This document shows positions 43,523 to 52,223 of a stretch of 64,000 nt of DNA, one piece after another. The notes beneath the pieces are model-generated. The model saw nothing but the letters and a program-made list of their open reading frames with translations, was not told the origin of the DNA and ran no database searches. A program made the position numbers and the translations under genes. Source of the DNA: Actinomadura fibrosa (GTDB lineage Bacteria; Actinomycetota; Actinomycetes; Streptosporangiales; Streptosporangiaceae); contig NZ_CAACUY010000015.1 in assembly GCF_900659615.1 (NCBI RefSeq), forward strand, positions 27,532-91,531, read 5' to 3'. Position 1 is the first letter of the stretch; every line of letters begins with the position of its first letter.

Positions 43523-43561
43523 GGGCTGTGACCGGTGCGCGCGGTGCCGCAGGGTGAGGGC

Positions 43562-44191
43562 ATGAGCGAGGAACGGAATGCCCCGTTGTTCAACGAACGG
43601 ATGCGGCGCGAGCTGTACCAGGACCGTGTGCTCGTCCTGGACGGCCCGCTCGACGACGACAACGGCACGCTGCTGGCGACGCAGCTGCTGACCCTGGCGA
43701 AGGAGGACCCCTCGTCCGACATCGCGCTGTGGATCCACTCCCCCGGCGGGTCGGTGCCGTCGATGCTCGCGATCCGCGACGTCATGCGGCTCGTCCCGTG
43801 CGACGTGTCGACGCTGGTGCTCGGCATCGCCTACAGCGCCGGGCAGTTCCTGCTGTCGGCCGGGACCCGCGGCAAGCGCCGCGCCCTGCCGCACGCCCGC
43901 GTGCTGATGCACCAGGGCTCCGCCGGGATCGCCGGCGCCGCCGTCGACATCGAGCTCCAGGCCGGCGACCTGCGCCACACCCGCGACACGGTGCTCGGGC
44001 TCATCGCCGAGGACACCGGCCAGCCCCTCGACCGGATCTTCGAGGACTCGCTGCACGACCGCTGGTACACGGCCGGGGAGGCGCTCGACTACGGGTTCAT
44101 CGACGCGATCGTCAGCAGCTTCGACGAGGTCGTGCCCGCCGGCCGCCACCCCGTCGGACTGGGCCTGCCGTCCGAGGGGGCCGCCCGATGA
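43562..44191 (+). CDS. clpP: ClpP-family serine protease subunit
   Basis: A 209-residue ClpP subunit from ATG 43562. It shows LLATQLLTLAKEDPSSDIALWIHSPGGSVPSMLAIRDVM, the nucleophile Ser92 in GIAYSAGQFLLSAG, and the catalytic His in HARVLMHQGSAG. The end is LDYGFIDAIV. The segment around the nucleophile (IAYSAGQ) is unusual compared with the GQAASMG of housekeeping ClpP. In actinomycetes a second clpP pair (clpP3/clpP4 in Streptomyces) is controlled by PopR and supports or replaces clpP1/clpP2; this locus fits that type. Forms a mixed barrel with the next gene's product. Confidence 0.85.
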   Translation: MSEERNAPLFNERMRRELYQDRVLVLDGPLDDDNGTLLATQLLTLAKEDPSSDIALWIHSPGGSVPSMLAIRDVMRLVPCDVSTLVLGIAYSAGQFLLSAGTRGKRRALPHARVLMHQGSAGIAGAAVDIELQAGDLRHTRDTVLGLIAEDTGQPLDRIFEDSLHDRWYTAGEALDYGFIDAIVSSFDEVVPAGRHPVGLGLPSEGAAR

Positions 44192-44817
44192 GCACCTACA
44201 CGATCCCGAACGTCATCGCGCGGGACTCCCGCGGTGAGCGGATCATGGACGTCTACTCGCACCTGCTGACGGAGCGGATCATCTATCTCGGCACCGCCAT
44301 CGACGCGGGCGTCGCGAACGCCCTCGTCGCGCAGCTGCTGTACCTGGAGTCCGACAACCCGGAGCGCGACATCCAGCTGTACATCAACTGCGAGGGCGGG
44401 GACCCGAGCGCGATGCTCGCCGTGTACGACACGCTGCGCTACATCCGCCCGCAGGTGGCGACGACGTGCGTGGGCCAGGCGGTCGCGGTCGGCGCCGTCC
44501 TCCTCGCCGCGGGCGCGCCCGGCAAGCGCGCGGCGCTGCCCCACACCCGCGTCGTCCTGCACCAGCCGGTGGGCCAGGGGCGGGGGGCGATCCCCGACCT
44601 GATCCTCCAGGCGGACGAGGTCGTGCGTGTGCGCGCGGACTTCGAGAGCATCCTGTCCCGGCACACCGGGCAGGACGTCGCGACGCTCCGCGCCGACACC
44701 GATCGCGACCGCGTCTTCACCGCCTCGGCGGCGCTGGACTACGGCCTCATCGACCATGTGATCGAGGAGCGGCAGCCGGTCCCCGTGTCGACACCCGGTT
44801 ACGCGGCCAGCGCGTAA
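44188..44817 (+). CDS. ClpP-like subunit lacking the catalytic serine
   Basis: A 209-residue ClpP fold from ATG 44188, overlapping the first clpP by 4 bases. ERIIYLGTAIDAGVANALVAQLLYLESDNPERDIQLYINCEGGDPSAMLAVYDTL is typical. In CVGQAVAVGAVLLAAGAPGKR, however, Ala100 stands where ClpP has its nucleophile Ser (GQAASMG). The catalytic His (RVVLHQPVGQ) and the late Asp region (DTDRDRVFTASAALDYGLID) are present. It is therefore predicted to be a non-proteolytic ring partner that shapes or regulates the barrel. The 3' end overlaps the convergent regulator gene by 19 bases. Confidence 0.85.
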   Translation: MSTYTIPNVIARDSRGERIMDVYSHLLTERIIYLGTAIDAGVANALVAQLLYLESDNPERDIQLYINCEGGDPSAMLAVYDTLRYIRPQVATTCVGQAVAVGAVLLAAGAPGKRAALPHTRVVLHQPVGQGRGAIPDLILQADEVVRVRADFESILSRHTGQDVATLRADTDRDRVFTASAALDYGLIDHVIEERQPVPVSTPGYAASA

Positions 44818-45206
44818 GCCGCCTGGCAGGTCGGGGCCGCGGGGGCGGCTCCGGCCGGCGCGGCGCGCAGGGTCGAGGCGACCTCCAGCGTCAGCTCGCC
44901 GAGCGTCACCCCGAGGGCGCCGGCGACCGCGGCGATCATCTCGCTGGACGGCTCCTTGACGCCGCGTTCCATCTCGGAGAGGTACTGCGGCGAGACCCCG
45001 GCGCGGCCGGCGGTCTCGGCGAGCTTCTCGCCGCGCTCGCGGCGCAGGTTCCGCAGGCACTGGCCGAGCGCGTCGCGCCACAGCGGCTCCGCCGGCCGGC
45101 GCGGCGCGTCCGGCGTCCGGCGCGGCTCGTGCGGCGTCCGGCGCGGCGCGTCCGGCTCGTGCGGCGTCCCGTCGGCGGGCCTGGACGATCGCGTGGTGTC
45201 GGGCAT
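44799..45206 (-). CDS. ClgR/PopR-like XRE regulator with ssrA-like C-terminal degron
   Basis: About 135 residues. The helix-turn-helix lies at ~43-105 (LWRDALGQCLRNLRRERGEKLAETAGRAGVSPQYLSEMERGVKEPSSEMIAAVAGALGVTLGELTLEV), close to ClgR/PopR regulators of clp genes. The N-terminal ~40 residues are imperfect PRRTPHEP/PDAP repeats and may not all be translated. The protein ends QAAYALAA, whose last five residues equal those of the E. coli ssrA tag (YALAA). ClgR and PopR are known ClpP substrates destroyed through C-terminal alanines. It is convergent with the clpP pair and likely activates it, while being degraded by the product: a feedback loop. Confidence 0.8.
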   Translation of the reverse strand: MPDTTRSSRPADGTPHEPDAPRRTPHEPRRTPDAPRRPAEPLWRDALGQCLRNLRRERGEKLAETAGRAGVSPQYLSEMERGVKEPSSEMIAAVAGALGVTLGELTLEVASTLRAAPAGAAPAAPTCQAAYALAA

Positions 45207-45237
45207 GCGTCCATCGTAAAGGGCACGCGGCCGGGTC

Positions 45238-46125
45238 TCAGTCCGCCATGGTCGAGCGCGGGTCCCAGCGTCCCTTCCGCATGAGGGTGGTGAGGCGGGG
45301 CCCGGCCTCGGGGTCGGCGTAGGCCTGCTGGGCGGGGCGCAGGCGGTCCGCGAGGTCGGCGGCGTGCAGGTCGACGGTGGCCTCGACGAGCTCGGCCAGC
45401 CTGCCGACGGACGACCGGGCCCGCAGCACCGCCGTGGCCTGGGCGGCGCCGGCGACGAGCAGCGCCGGCCACCACCAGGCGCCCAGGACGAGATAGAGCA
45501 CGGCCCACGCGCTGAGACGGGCGGACGCCGTCACCGCCGTCCGCGCGGCGGCCAGCTCGTCGCGCACCTCGGAAGGCAGGATCAGCCAGAGCCGGGGCCA
45601 GGCGATGTCGAGATCGAGGCCGTAGACCGCCTCGACCCGCACCCGGGCGACGTGGAGGCGGTCCCCGATCCAGGTGGGCCGGTCGGCCTCCAGCAGGGAG
45701 ACGCGGTCGGCGGCCGCGATCGCGCGCGCCGCCTCGGTCTCGCTCGTGGCCTGGTCCGCCCTGGCCTTGGCGCGGCGCGAGCGTTCGCGGCGCCAGGTGG
45801 TGAGCCAGCGCGCCGGCGCCCGCCGTCCGGGGAGGGTCCAGAGGATCTCGACGAACGCGCCGAGCGAGTCCGCCAGGAACCCGACCGCCACCGATCCGAG
45901 CAGGACCGCCAGAAGGACGAGGGCCGTGCCGCCGAAGGACTTCAGGGACGGGTCCGCCGACCACCGGGTGATCTGCCGTCCGAGCCGTCCGGCGTCCAGG
46001 GCGTGCCGGTGCCCGAGCGTCACCGCGATCGTGACGCCCGCCAGATACAGCAGGCCCGGGAGCGCGAGGAGCGCGAGCCAGCGCTCGGCGGCCTTCTTGC
46101 CGAGCTCACCCAGGAAGCCGGTCAC
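45238..46125 (-). CDS. Hypothetical membrane protein of the CHAT operon
   Basis: About 295 residues from GTG 46125. Two hydrophobic segments near the N-terminus (WLALLALPGLLYLAGVTIAVTLG and FGGTALVLLAVLLGSVAVGFLADSLGAFVEIL) are followed by a basic linker (RRERSRRAKARADQATSETEAARAIAAADRVSLLEADRPTWIGDRLHVARVRVEAVYGLDLDIAWPRLWLILP). Two further helices (AWAVLYLVLGAWWWPALLVAGAAQA) and a helical C-terminus come last. No family recognised. Its start overlaps the preceding small gene by 4 bases. As the third gene behind the CHAT protease it could be a membrane-acting effector or receptor; this is inference from order only. Confidence 0.6.
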   Translation of the reverse strand: MTGFLGELGKKAAERWLALLALPGLLYLAGVTIAVTLGHRHALDAGRLGRQITRWSADPSLKSFGGTALVLLAVLLGSVAVGFLADSLGAFVEILWTLPGRRAPARWLTTWRRERSRRAKARADQATSETEAARAIAAADRVSLLEADRPTWIGDRLHVARVRVEAVYGLDLDIAWPRLWLILPSEVRDELAAARTAVTASARLSAWAVLYLVLGAWWWPALLVAGAAQATAVLRARSSVGRLAELVEATVDLHAADLADRLRPAQQAYADPEAGPRLTTLMRKGRWDPRSTMAD

Positions 46126-46511
46126 GGTGCCAGCGGCCGCGGTCGAAGTACCTGGCCCAGCGCCCCGCAGGTGGGCGGCTCCTGCTGGGGACGCACCCGT
46201 CCGCGTCCCGCGCACAGTCCGGTGGGGCACGCCCACCACAGCGCGCCCGGACCGCGTCCGCGTGAACCGTCGAGCGGACGGTAGGCGCGCGGCTCGTCGG
46301 GATAGAAGCCGGTCCCCTCGACCGCGCGCATCAGCTCGTCGAGCCGGTCGAGGTCCGCCTCGATGCCGGGACCGGGGTCCCCGCTCCGGACGGCCGCCGC
46401 GGCCCGCCGGTAGGTCGCTTCCAGGTCCGTGCCGCTCACCATGCCCGCGAGCACGTCCTCGTTGAGTTCTCGGCAGAAGGCCGCCAGCTTCTCCGCGAGC
46501 GCCAGGCCCAC
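46122..46511 (-). CDS. Small CHAT-associated protein with cysteine-rich tail
   Basis: A 129-residue protein. A helical N-terminal part (GLALAEKLAAFCRELNEDVLAGMVSGTDLEATYRRAAAAVRSGDPGPGIEADLDRLDELMRAVEG) is followed by a tyrosine/proline-rich hinge (FYPDEPRAYRPL). The tail carries CPTGLC and, after 13 residues, PTC (ACPTGLCAGRGRVRPQQEPPTCGALG), suggesting a zinc-binding knuckle. It lies between the giant TPR-CHAT gene and the membrane protein gene, coupled to the latter by a 4-base overlap. A linker or substrate of the CHAT protease is plausible. I recognise no described family with certainty. Confidence 0.6.
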   Translation of the reverse strand: MGLALAEKLAAFCRELNEDVLAGMVSGTDLEATYRRAAAAVRSGDPGPGIEADLDRLDELMRAVEGTGFYPDEPRAYRPLDGSRGRGPGALWWACPTGLCAGRGRVRPQQEPPTCGALGQVLRPRPLAP

Positions 46512-46533
46512 GACCCGCCTCCTTCGCGATGCG

Positions 46534-49500
46534 TCATGCTCCGACGTGTAGATAGGCCGCCCAGCCGAAAGGGTTACGGGGGTGGTCCTCGCGCACGCGC
46601 AGCGCCACGTCGCGGAGGGCGAACGGTGCGCGGGACGGGTCGGGCGGACGTCTCCCGTCCCGGGTGAGCTCGGCGTAGAACGCGACGGCGAAGTCGGCGG
46701 CGGCCCGGTCGGCCACCGGCCAGAGCGTGCCGATGACCTGCCGGTATCCGGCGATGAGGAATCCGCTGGTGATGTGCAGGGCCTCGTCGACCCGGCTGCG
46801 GGACGGTCCCGTGCTGCTGCACGCGGACAGGAAGGCCAGGTCGGCGCGCAGCCGGAGCCGTGCGAGCGACTCGACGGTCAGCGGGTGCTCGCGGTGGTCG
46901 TGCAGGACGAGGCGCGGCGGCCCCGCGAGCGCGTCGCCGACGCCGTGGCAGGCCAGGTGGGCGATGGAGCACCGCTGGATCGCGTCGAGGACGGCGTCCC
47001 GGGTGGCGCCGGGCCCTTCGATGTGCCGGGCCCGCGGGACGAGCCGGAGGATCCCGGCCGCTTCGTCGGCGACCGCGTTCAGCGGCGGCGCCCCCGGCGT
47101 GTCGGGTTGGGACACCACCAGGACGGCGGCGTCCGCGGCGGGGGCCTGGTCGAGCGCCTGGCCGAGCGCGCGGATCGTCGGCGTGTAGGACGAGGCGGCG
47201 CGGTCCAGGACGCTCCGCCCGGGAATTCCCGGACGTCCGGCGGCGTGCAACGGGAGGAAGGCCGCATTGCCGACGGGGCACCAGCGGATCCGGGGCGGGT
47301 CGCCCGTGCTCGGCCCGTGGATGCCGAGTTGCTTGAGCACGGGCTCGGCGACCGCGTCCCAGATCCAGCCGAGGGCGTCAAGCAGGTCGTCGGTGGCTTT
47401 CCGCCGATCCGAGAAGTCGGCGGCGAGCGCCGCCTGTATCGCGTTGGCCTCGCGGACGAGCGCGTCGCCGGTCAGGTCCGGCAGGGGGACGGGGTCGGCG
47501 CCGTCCGGCGAGACGATGATGGCGTGGCCGCCGTCCGTGCCCGCCAGGACCATCACGACGGGAACGTCGTCGATCATGGCCCGGATCCGGTCGAAGGGCA
47601 GGGGACGCAGGAACGACGTGAACTCGGGGTGGGCGTGGATCGAGTCGAGCAACTCCTCCCAGCTGCTGCGCAGCTCTCCGCGCTCGGCGCGGATGCGTTC
47701 GCTCTCCCCGGAAGAAGTCGGGCCGGGCAAAGGGTCCGGTGAGGGGTGCTCCGCGGTACCGAGGAGGCGCATCCGTTCACGAAGCCGCCGGTACTCGGCG
47801 CACGCCTCGGGCATCAGCTCGTCGAGCCTGGCCAGGTCGGCGTCGAGGTCACGAGCGTCCGCGAGGAGGATTCCGCGGCTCTGCTCAAGGAGTTCGACGG
47901 CGCGCTCGGCGTCGTCCGCGGCGAGCGCCGCCCGCGCCGCGTCCGCTGCGAAACCGGCGAGGTGCCGGAGCCGGTCGCGGCGGTCCTGCCAGCTCATCGA
48001 CAGTGGAGCGAGCTCGGTCAGCAGGTCGGCGGCCCTCCCGTACGCTCGCACGGCCTCGGTGGCGTCACCTCCCATCGCGATGATCTGGGCGAGACCGCGC
48101 GCGGCCTGGAAGCGCTCGTCGACGTCCGCGTCCTCGTCGCCTGCGATGGCGGCGAACGTCCGGCGCGCCTCGGTGAGGGCGTCGGGCCGTCCCAGGTGGC
48201 GGTGGATCTCGACCAGGACGGTACCGAGACGGAGCAGCGCGGCTTCCTGCTGGTCCGCCAGATGGGTCGCGTTCCCGAGCGAGCGGCGGAGGCCGCTCTC
48301 GGCGCCGAGCAGCGCCTCGGCCCGGCCGGTCTCCTGGAAGATCGCGAGCTGGGCGTCGGAGCGGTTCATCAGCGCGACCACGAGTTCCGTGCCGACGATC
48401 GCGTCGTCGCCGGTCACCGTGGCGAGCAGTCCCTCCGCCTCTTCGACCGACCCCAGGTCGCCGTACGCCTCGTAGTGGGCGGTGAAGAGCACGGCCAACG
48501 AGTTGTGGGCCGAGATCCGCCTGACGTCTCCGGTGGGTATGTCGCCGATGGCCCGCTGTGCCGCGGCCACCGCGGAGGTGAGCATCTCGGCGTCCTGGTG
48601 CCGCGAGAACAGCGTGTACTGGAGGTGGCAGAAGGTCACGAGCGTGGTCGAGGCGTGCCGGCTGCTCCAGCTCAGGTCCCGCATCGCCTCGTCCAGGAGG
48701 GCCCGGGCCTCGTCGAGCACGAACCCTTCGAGGGACGCGTCGTAGCGGGTCAGCAGGCCGGCCACGAGGTTCGTCAGGTAGAAGGACCGGTCCGCGTGGT
48801 GCCGGGGGGTCAGCGCGACGGCCCGGCGTTCGCAGGCGACCACCTCGTCCAGTTCCGCGAGGTCTCCGGTGCGGGAGTACGACAGCCGCAGGATGCTGCC
48901 GAGGTTGTTGGCGGCGCGGGCTCCGTCGGGGCGGGCCGCGACCGCGGCGCGCCCGACGGTCCGCGCCTCCTCCAGCAGGCCGTCGTCGGCGTCGTGCTGG
49001 CACAGGGTGCCCAGAGCGTAGCTCAGGCTCGCCAAGGCGTCCGCGAGGATGTGGACGGAGCGCCCTTCGGCGACCTGCACGGCCTGGCGCAGCGACCGGA
49101 CGCTCTCGTCCAGGTGGCGCCGGTCGCTGGTGGCCTCGAACAGGGCGCACAGGATCTGGCCCTGGACGTCCAGCGCGGACGGGGTGAACCGCCAGCCGGG
49201 GGGCGCCGCCTCGATGGCGCGCCGGAGCAGGTCGGCGGCTTCGAGGAGGGCGCCGGGTCTCCCGCCGGCCAGCGCGTGGTCATAGATGATCCCTCCCGCC
49301 ATCATCAGCAGGTAGGCGTACTCGTCGTCCTGGAAGGAGTCGGCGGTGGTCTCGGCCAGCAGCGTCCGAACGTGCCGGTCCGCCTCGCCGAGCGAGGCGG
49401 GCTCGCCTGTGGCCTGGTAGCGGGCGCGCAGGGCGGCGGCCAGCACGAGCACGGCGCCCGGGTCGGGTCGCGCGGCGGCGAGGGGCCGCAGCGAGGTGAT

Positions 49501-51000
49501 ACAGGTCTCCAGGAGACCGAGCCCGTCGAGATCGACCGTCATGAGGGCGAGCGCCGAAATGATCCTGAGTGTCTCGGCGTACTCCGGGGCGGACTCGTCG
49601 AGCGTCCCGAGCGCCGGTCGCAGAAGCGGGTGGTACAGCGGTGGGAGGAGCGGCTCCTCGTAGAGCAGGAACATGGTGTGGAACACCGTGAGGAGAGTCC
49701 GGAGCGCTCCGGGCTGCCCCCGCTCCGCCTGGTCGAGTACCGACCGGACGCAGAGGCCGAGCTCCGCCCGGACGCCGGGGTCCAGTTCAACCGTGTACCG
49801 AGCCGTCAGGACGGCGGCTCGCAGGCCGCGATCGGAGTCCGACTCGTCCTGCCGTACCTCCGGGTCGTCCAGCAGGGTCACCGCTTCCCGCAGCAGGGGC
49901 TCGGAGGCCAGCGGGTCCTCGTGGTAGAGGACGAACAGCCGGCTCGCCAGGATGCGTTTCCAGTTCGGCACCTCGGCTCGGCCGGGATACAGGCGGAGCA
50001 TGTCGCGGAGCACCGGTACCGCCCGGCCCGCCCACTCGGTGTCGCCGGTGGCCGTCTGCAGATCCAGGCAGCCTTCGACGAACCGGTACCTCAACTCCAG
50101 GAGGGTGTCCTCCGGGTAGGCGTGCGTGATCGCCCGTTCGAGGCCGGCGAGTCCCCGCCGCAGGTCCTCAACGTCGCCGCCCGGCTCGTACCGCAGGACG
50201 TCGATCCGCGCGATCAGGTCGTCGAGGACGGTCCGGGCCTCGTCCACCGCCTCGTCCGCGTCCTCGACCCGCGACAGCAGCGCCGCCGCCTCCCGGGCCA
50301 GCCGGCGGGCCTCATCGAGGAGGACGGGGTCGTGCTCCTCGTCCACCAAGGCCTGGGCGAGGCGGAAGAGCCACGTCGCCCGCCTGCCGAGCAGCCACGC
50401 CGGCGGATCCGCCGCGGACCGCGTGGCGGGGAGTTCCCCGGCGACCTCGGCCAGCCGCCGCCGCGCGAGCACCAGCAACCCGATCACATCGGGCTCGGCC
50501 GGTTCGGGGAGCGCCACCTCGGCGAGGCGTTCGAGGGCGGCGTTCACCTCCCTGAGGAAGGCGGCGTCGTCCGCGGTCCCGATCTCCTCGGCGGCGGCCG
50601 CCATCGCGGCCCGCGCGTCGCGTCCGTAGGCGGTGATGAAGCCCGACATCCGCGGCAGCCACGCCAGGTCGCCGGGCAACCGCCTGAAGCGCGCCGAGGC
50701 GAGCCCCGCATAGCCGGACGCCTCCGCGAGATCGTCCCAGGTCTCACCGTCTCCGGCGTTCTGGCGCGCGAGGTGGTAGCGCGCCAGGACCAGGCGCGTC
50801 CGGCGCCCGTGCGACCGCTTCGCCAGGGCCGCCGCGCCCGAGGTCACCTCCTTCTCCAGGACCAGCCTCTTCCCTGACCTCTCCCACCGGTCGACCAGTT
50901 CGGCCAGCACTCCGCGCAACCTCCTCGTCAGGAGGGTGTTCAGCAGCGGGGGCACGGCCCACAGCAGCGCGAGAATCGCTACAACGAGACCCGTCAGCAC
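46534..51000 (-). CDS. Giant membrane-anchored TPR-CHAT protease
   Basis: A 1488-residue protein from GTG 51000. An N-terminal membrane helix (LTGLVVAILALLWAVPPLLNTLL) anchors it, and the body is cytoplasmic. Residues ~50-1120 are tetratricopeptide-like helical repeats. The C-terminal ~330 residues form a CHAT (caspase-like) domain with His1352 in IAHLACHGVG and Cys1394 in AFLSACSSTG, followed by FLIAGYRQVIGTLWPVAD and the ending FGWAAYLHVGA. Both catalytic residues are present, so it should be active. CHAT proteases with TPR sensors work in bacterial conflict and regulated cell death (e.g. type III-E CRISPR Craspase). First gene of an operon with the two downstream genes. Confidence 0.85.
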   Translation of the reverse strand: MLTGLVVAILALLWAVPPLLNTLLTRRLRGVLAELVDRWERSGKRLVLEKEVTSGAAALAKRSHGRRTRLVLARYHLARQNAGDGETWDDLAEASGYAGLASARFRRLPGDLAWLPRMSGFITAYGRDARAAMAAAAEEIGTADDAAFLREVNAALERLAEVALPEPAEPDVIGLLVLARRRLAEVAGELPATRSAADPPAWLLGRRATWLFRLAQALVDEEHDPVLLDEARRLAREAAALLSRVEDADEAVDEARTVLDDLIARIDVLRYEPGGDVEDLRRGLAGLERAITHAYPEDTLLELRYRFVEGCLDLQTATGDTEWAGRAVPVLRDMLRLYPGRAEVPNWKRILASRLFVLYHEDPLASEPLLREAVTLLDDPEVRQDESDSDRGLRAAVLTARYTVELDPGVRAELGLCVRSVLDQAERGQPGALRTLLTVFHTMFLLYEEPLLPPLYHPLLRPALGTLDESAPEYAETLRIISALALMTVDLDGLGLLETCITSLRPLAAARPDPGAVLVLAAALRARYQATGEPASLGEADRHVRTLLAETTADSFQDDEYAYLLMMAGGIIYDHALAGGRPGALLEAADLLRRAIEAAPPGWRFTPSALDVQGQILCALFEATSDRRHLDESVRSLRQAVQVAEGRSVHILADALASLSYALGTLCQHDADDGLLEEARTVGRAAVAARPDGARAANNLGSILRLSYSRTGDLAELDEVVACERRAVALTPRHHADRSFYLTNLVAGLLTRYDASLEGFVLDEARALLDEAMRDLSWSSRHASTTLVTFCHLQYTLFSRHQDAEMLTSAVAAAQRAIGDIPTGDVRRISAHNSLAVLFTAHYEAYGDLGSVEEAEGLLATVTGDDAIVGTELVVALMNRSDAQLAIFQETGRAEALLGAESGLRRSLGNATHLADQQEAALLRLGTVLVEIHRHLGRPDALTEARRTFAAIAGDEDADVDERFQAARGLAQIIAMGGDATEAVRAYGRAADLLTELAPLSMSWQDRRDRLRHLAGFAADAARAALAADDAERAVELLEQSRGILLADARDLDADLARLDELMPEACAEYRRLRERMRLLGTAEHPSPDPLPGPTSSGESERIRAERGELRSSWEELLDSIHAHPEFTSFLRPLPFDRIRAMIDDVPVVMVLAGTDGGHAIIVSPDGADPVPLPDLTGDALVREANAIQAALAADFSDRRKATDDLLDALGWIWDAVAEPVLKQLGIHGPSTGDPPRIRWCPVGNAAFLPLHAAGRPGIPGRSVLDRAASSYTPTIRALGQALDQAPAADAAVLVVSQPDTPGAPPLNAVADEAAGILRLVPRARHIEGPGATRDAVLDAIQRCSIAHLACHGVGDALAGPPRLVLHDHREHPLTVESLARLRLRADLAFLSACSSTGPSRSRVDEALHITSGFLIAGYRQVIGTLWPVADRAAADFAVAFYAELTRDGRRPPDPSRAPFALRDVALRVREDHPRNPFGWAAYLHVGA

Positions 51001-51074
51001 CTTTCAAGGGAACCAGCCGACCGCACCGGAACGTGACCGTTCGGCTTCGCCGCGTCCGGCCAAATCCGGGAGGT

Positions 51075-52223
51075 TTAGTCCGAGAGGTCGAGCAGGCGGG
51101 TCAGGCCTTCCAGGAGGTCTTCGGTGGCGGTGGCCAGGGACAGGCGGACCCAGCCTTCGCCCTGGGGGCCGAAGGTCGTGCCGGGGGCGACCGCCACGTG
51201 GCGCTCTTGCAGGAGGCGGATGGCCCAGCCGGACACGTCGCCGCCGGACAGGGACGAGACGTCCGCCCAGAGGTAGAAGGCGCCTTCGGGGCGAAGGTAG
51301 GGCAGGCCCGCCTTGTCGAGGACGGCCGTGGCGGCGTCGCGGCGTTCGCGGTAGGCGTCGCGGGCGGCGGCGACCTGGTCCTGCGGGCCGGTGAGGGCGG
51401 CGAGCGCGCCGTACTGCGCGGGCGCGTTGACGCAGGCGACGAGGGGTTCCTGGAGCTTGGCGCAGACGGCGGAGAGGGCGGGCGGCGCGACGAGGTAGCC
51501 GACGCGCATGCCCGTCATCGCGTAGGTCTTGGAGAAGCTGAACGCGCTGAGGACGCGCCCGTCGGTGTCGAACGCGGCGGGGCTGACGTGCGGCGCGCCG
51601 AACGTGATGGCCTCGTAGCACTCGTCGGAGACGAGCCAGAGGTCGTGGCGGCGGGCGAAGTCGACCAGGCGGCGCACCTCGGTCTCGGGGAGGACCGCGC
51701 CCAGCGGGTTGGACGGGGAGTTCACGATGATCGCGCGGGTACGAGGCGTGACCAGGGCGTCCAAATCATCGGCGTCGGGGATGAAGCCGCGCTCGGGACG
51801 CAGCCCGTACCGGACGGGGACGGCCTGGAGGAGCTGGACGACCATCGCGAAGTTGGGCCAGCCCGGGTCCGGGATCAGCACCTCGTCGCCCGCGGAGACC
51901 ACGGCCGAGAGCGCCAGGTGGAGCGCCTGCATCCCGCCCGCGGTGATGATCACCTGCTCGGTCGCGGCCTCGATGCCGTTGCGCTCGCCGAGCTTGGCGG
52001 ACAGGGCCTCGCGGAGCTCGCCGACGCCGGCGTTCGGGACGTACCGGGTGCGGCCCTGGGCGTAGGCGTCCTCGGCGGCGGCGAGGACGTGCGGGGGCGT
52101 CGCGAAGCTCGGCTCGCCGACGTGCAGGCCGATGACCGGGCCCGGCAGCCGCCACGCCATGTCCATGATCGCGCGGATGCCGGAGCGGGGCATCCGCTCG
52201 GCGTTCGGGGCGATGGACGGCAT
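51075..52223 (-). CDS. PLP-dependent aminotransferase, class I/II
   Basis: A 382-residue fold-type I aminotransferase from ATG 52223. Landmarks are VIGLHVGEPSFATPPHV, ITAGGMQALHLALSAVV, VNSPSNPLGAVLP, SDECYEAITFG, and the PLP lysine in SFSKTYAMTGMRVGYL. The C-terminal Arg in EGWVRLSLATATEDL binds the carboxylate. It is the last gene of the 11-gene operon and overlaps the amidohydrolase stop by one base (TGATG). In this setting it may take the amino group from an amino sugar acid or amino acid released by the M20 hydrolase; aspartate- or alanine-type activity is equally possible. Confidence 0.85.
   Translation of the reverse strand: MPSIAPNAERMPRSGIRAIMDMAWRLPGPVIGLHVGEPSFATPPHVLAAAEDAYAQGRTRYVPNAGVGELREALSAKLGERNGIEAATEQVIITAGGMQALHLALSAVVSAGDEVLIPDPGWPNFAMVVQLLQAVPVRYGLRPERGFIPDADDLDALVTPRTRAIIVNSPSNPLGAVLPETEVRRLVDFARRHDLWLVSDECYEAITFGAPHVSPAAFDTDGRVLSAFSFSKTYAMTGMRVGYLVAPPALSAVCAKLQEPLVACVNAPAQYGALAALTGPQDQVAAARDAYRERRDAATAVLDKAGLPYLRPEGAFYLWADVSSLSGGDVSGWAIRLLQERHVAVAPGTTFGPQGEGWVRLSLATATEDLLEGLTRLLDLSD

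Noticed and set aside
47746..50877. Plus-strand open frame of 1043 codons opposite the TPR-CHAT gene
   Set aside because: Low-complexity Gly/Arg/Glu composition, no start signals, and fully antisense to a protein with TPR and CHAT motifs.
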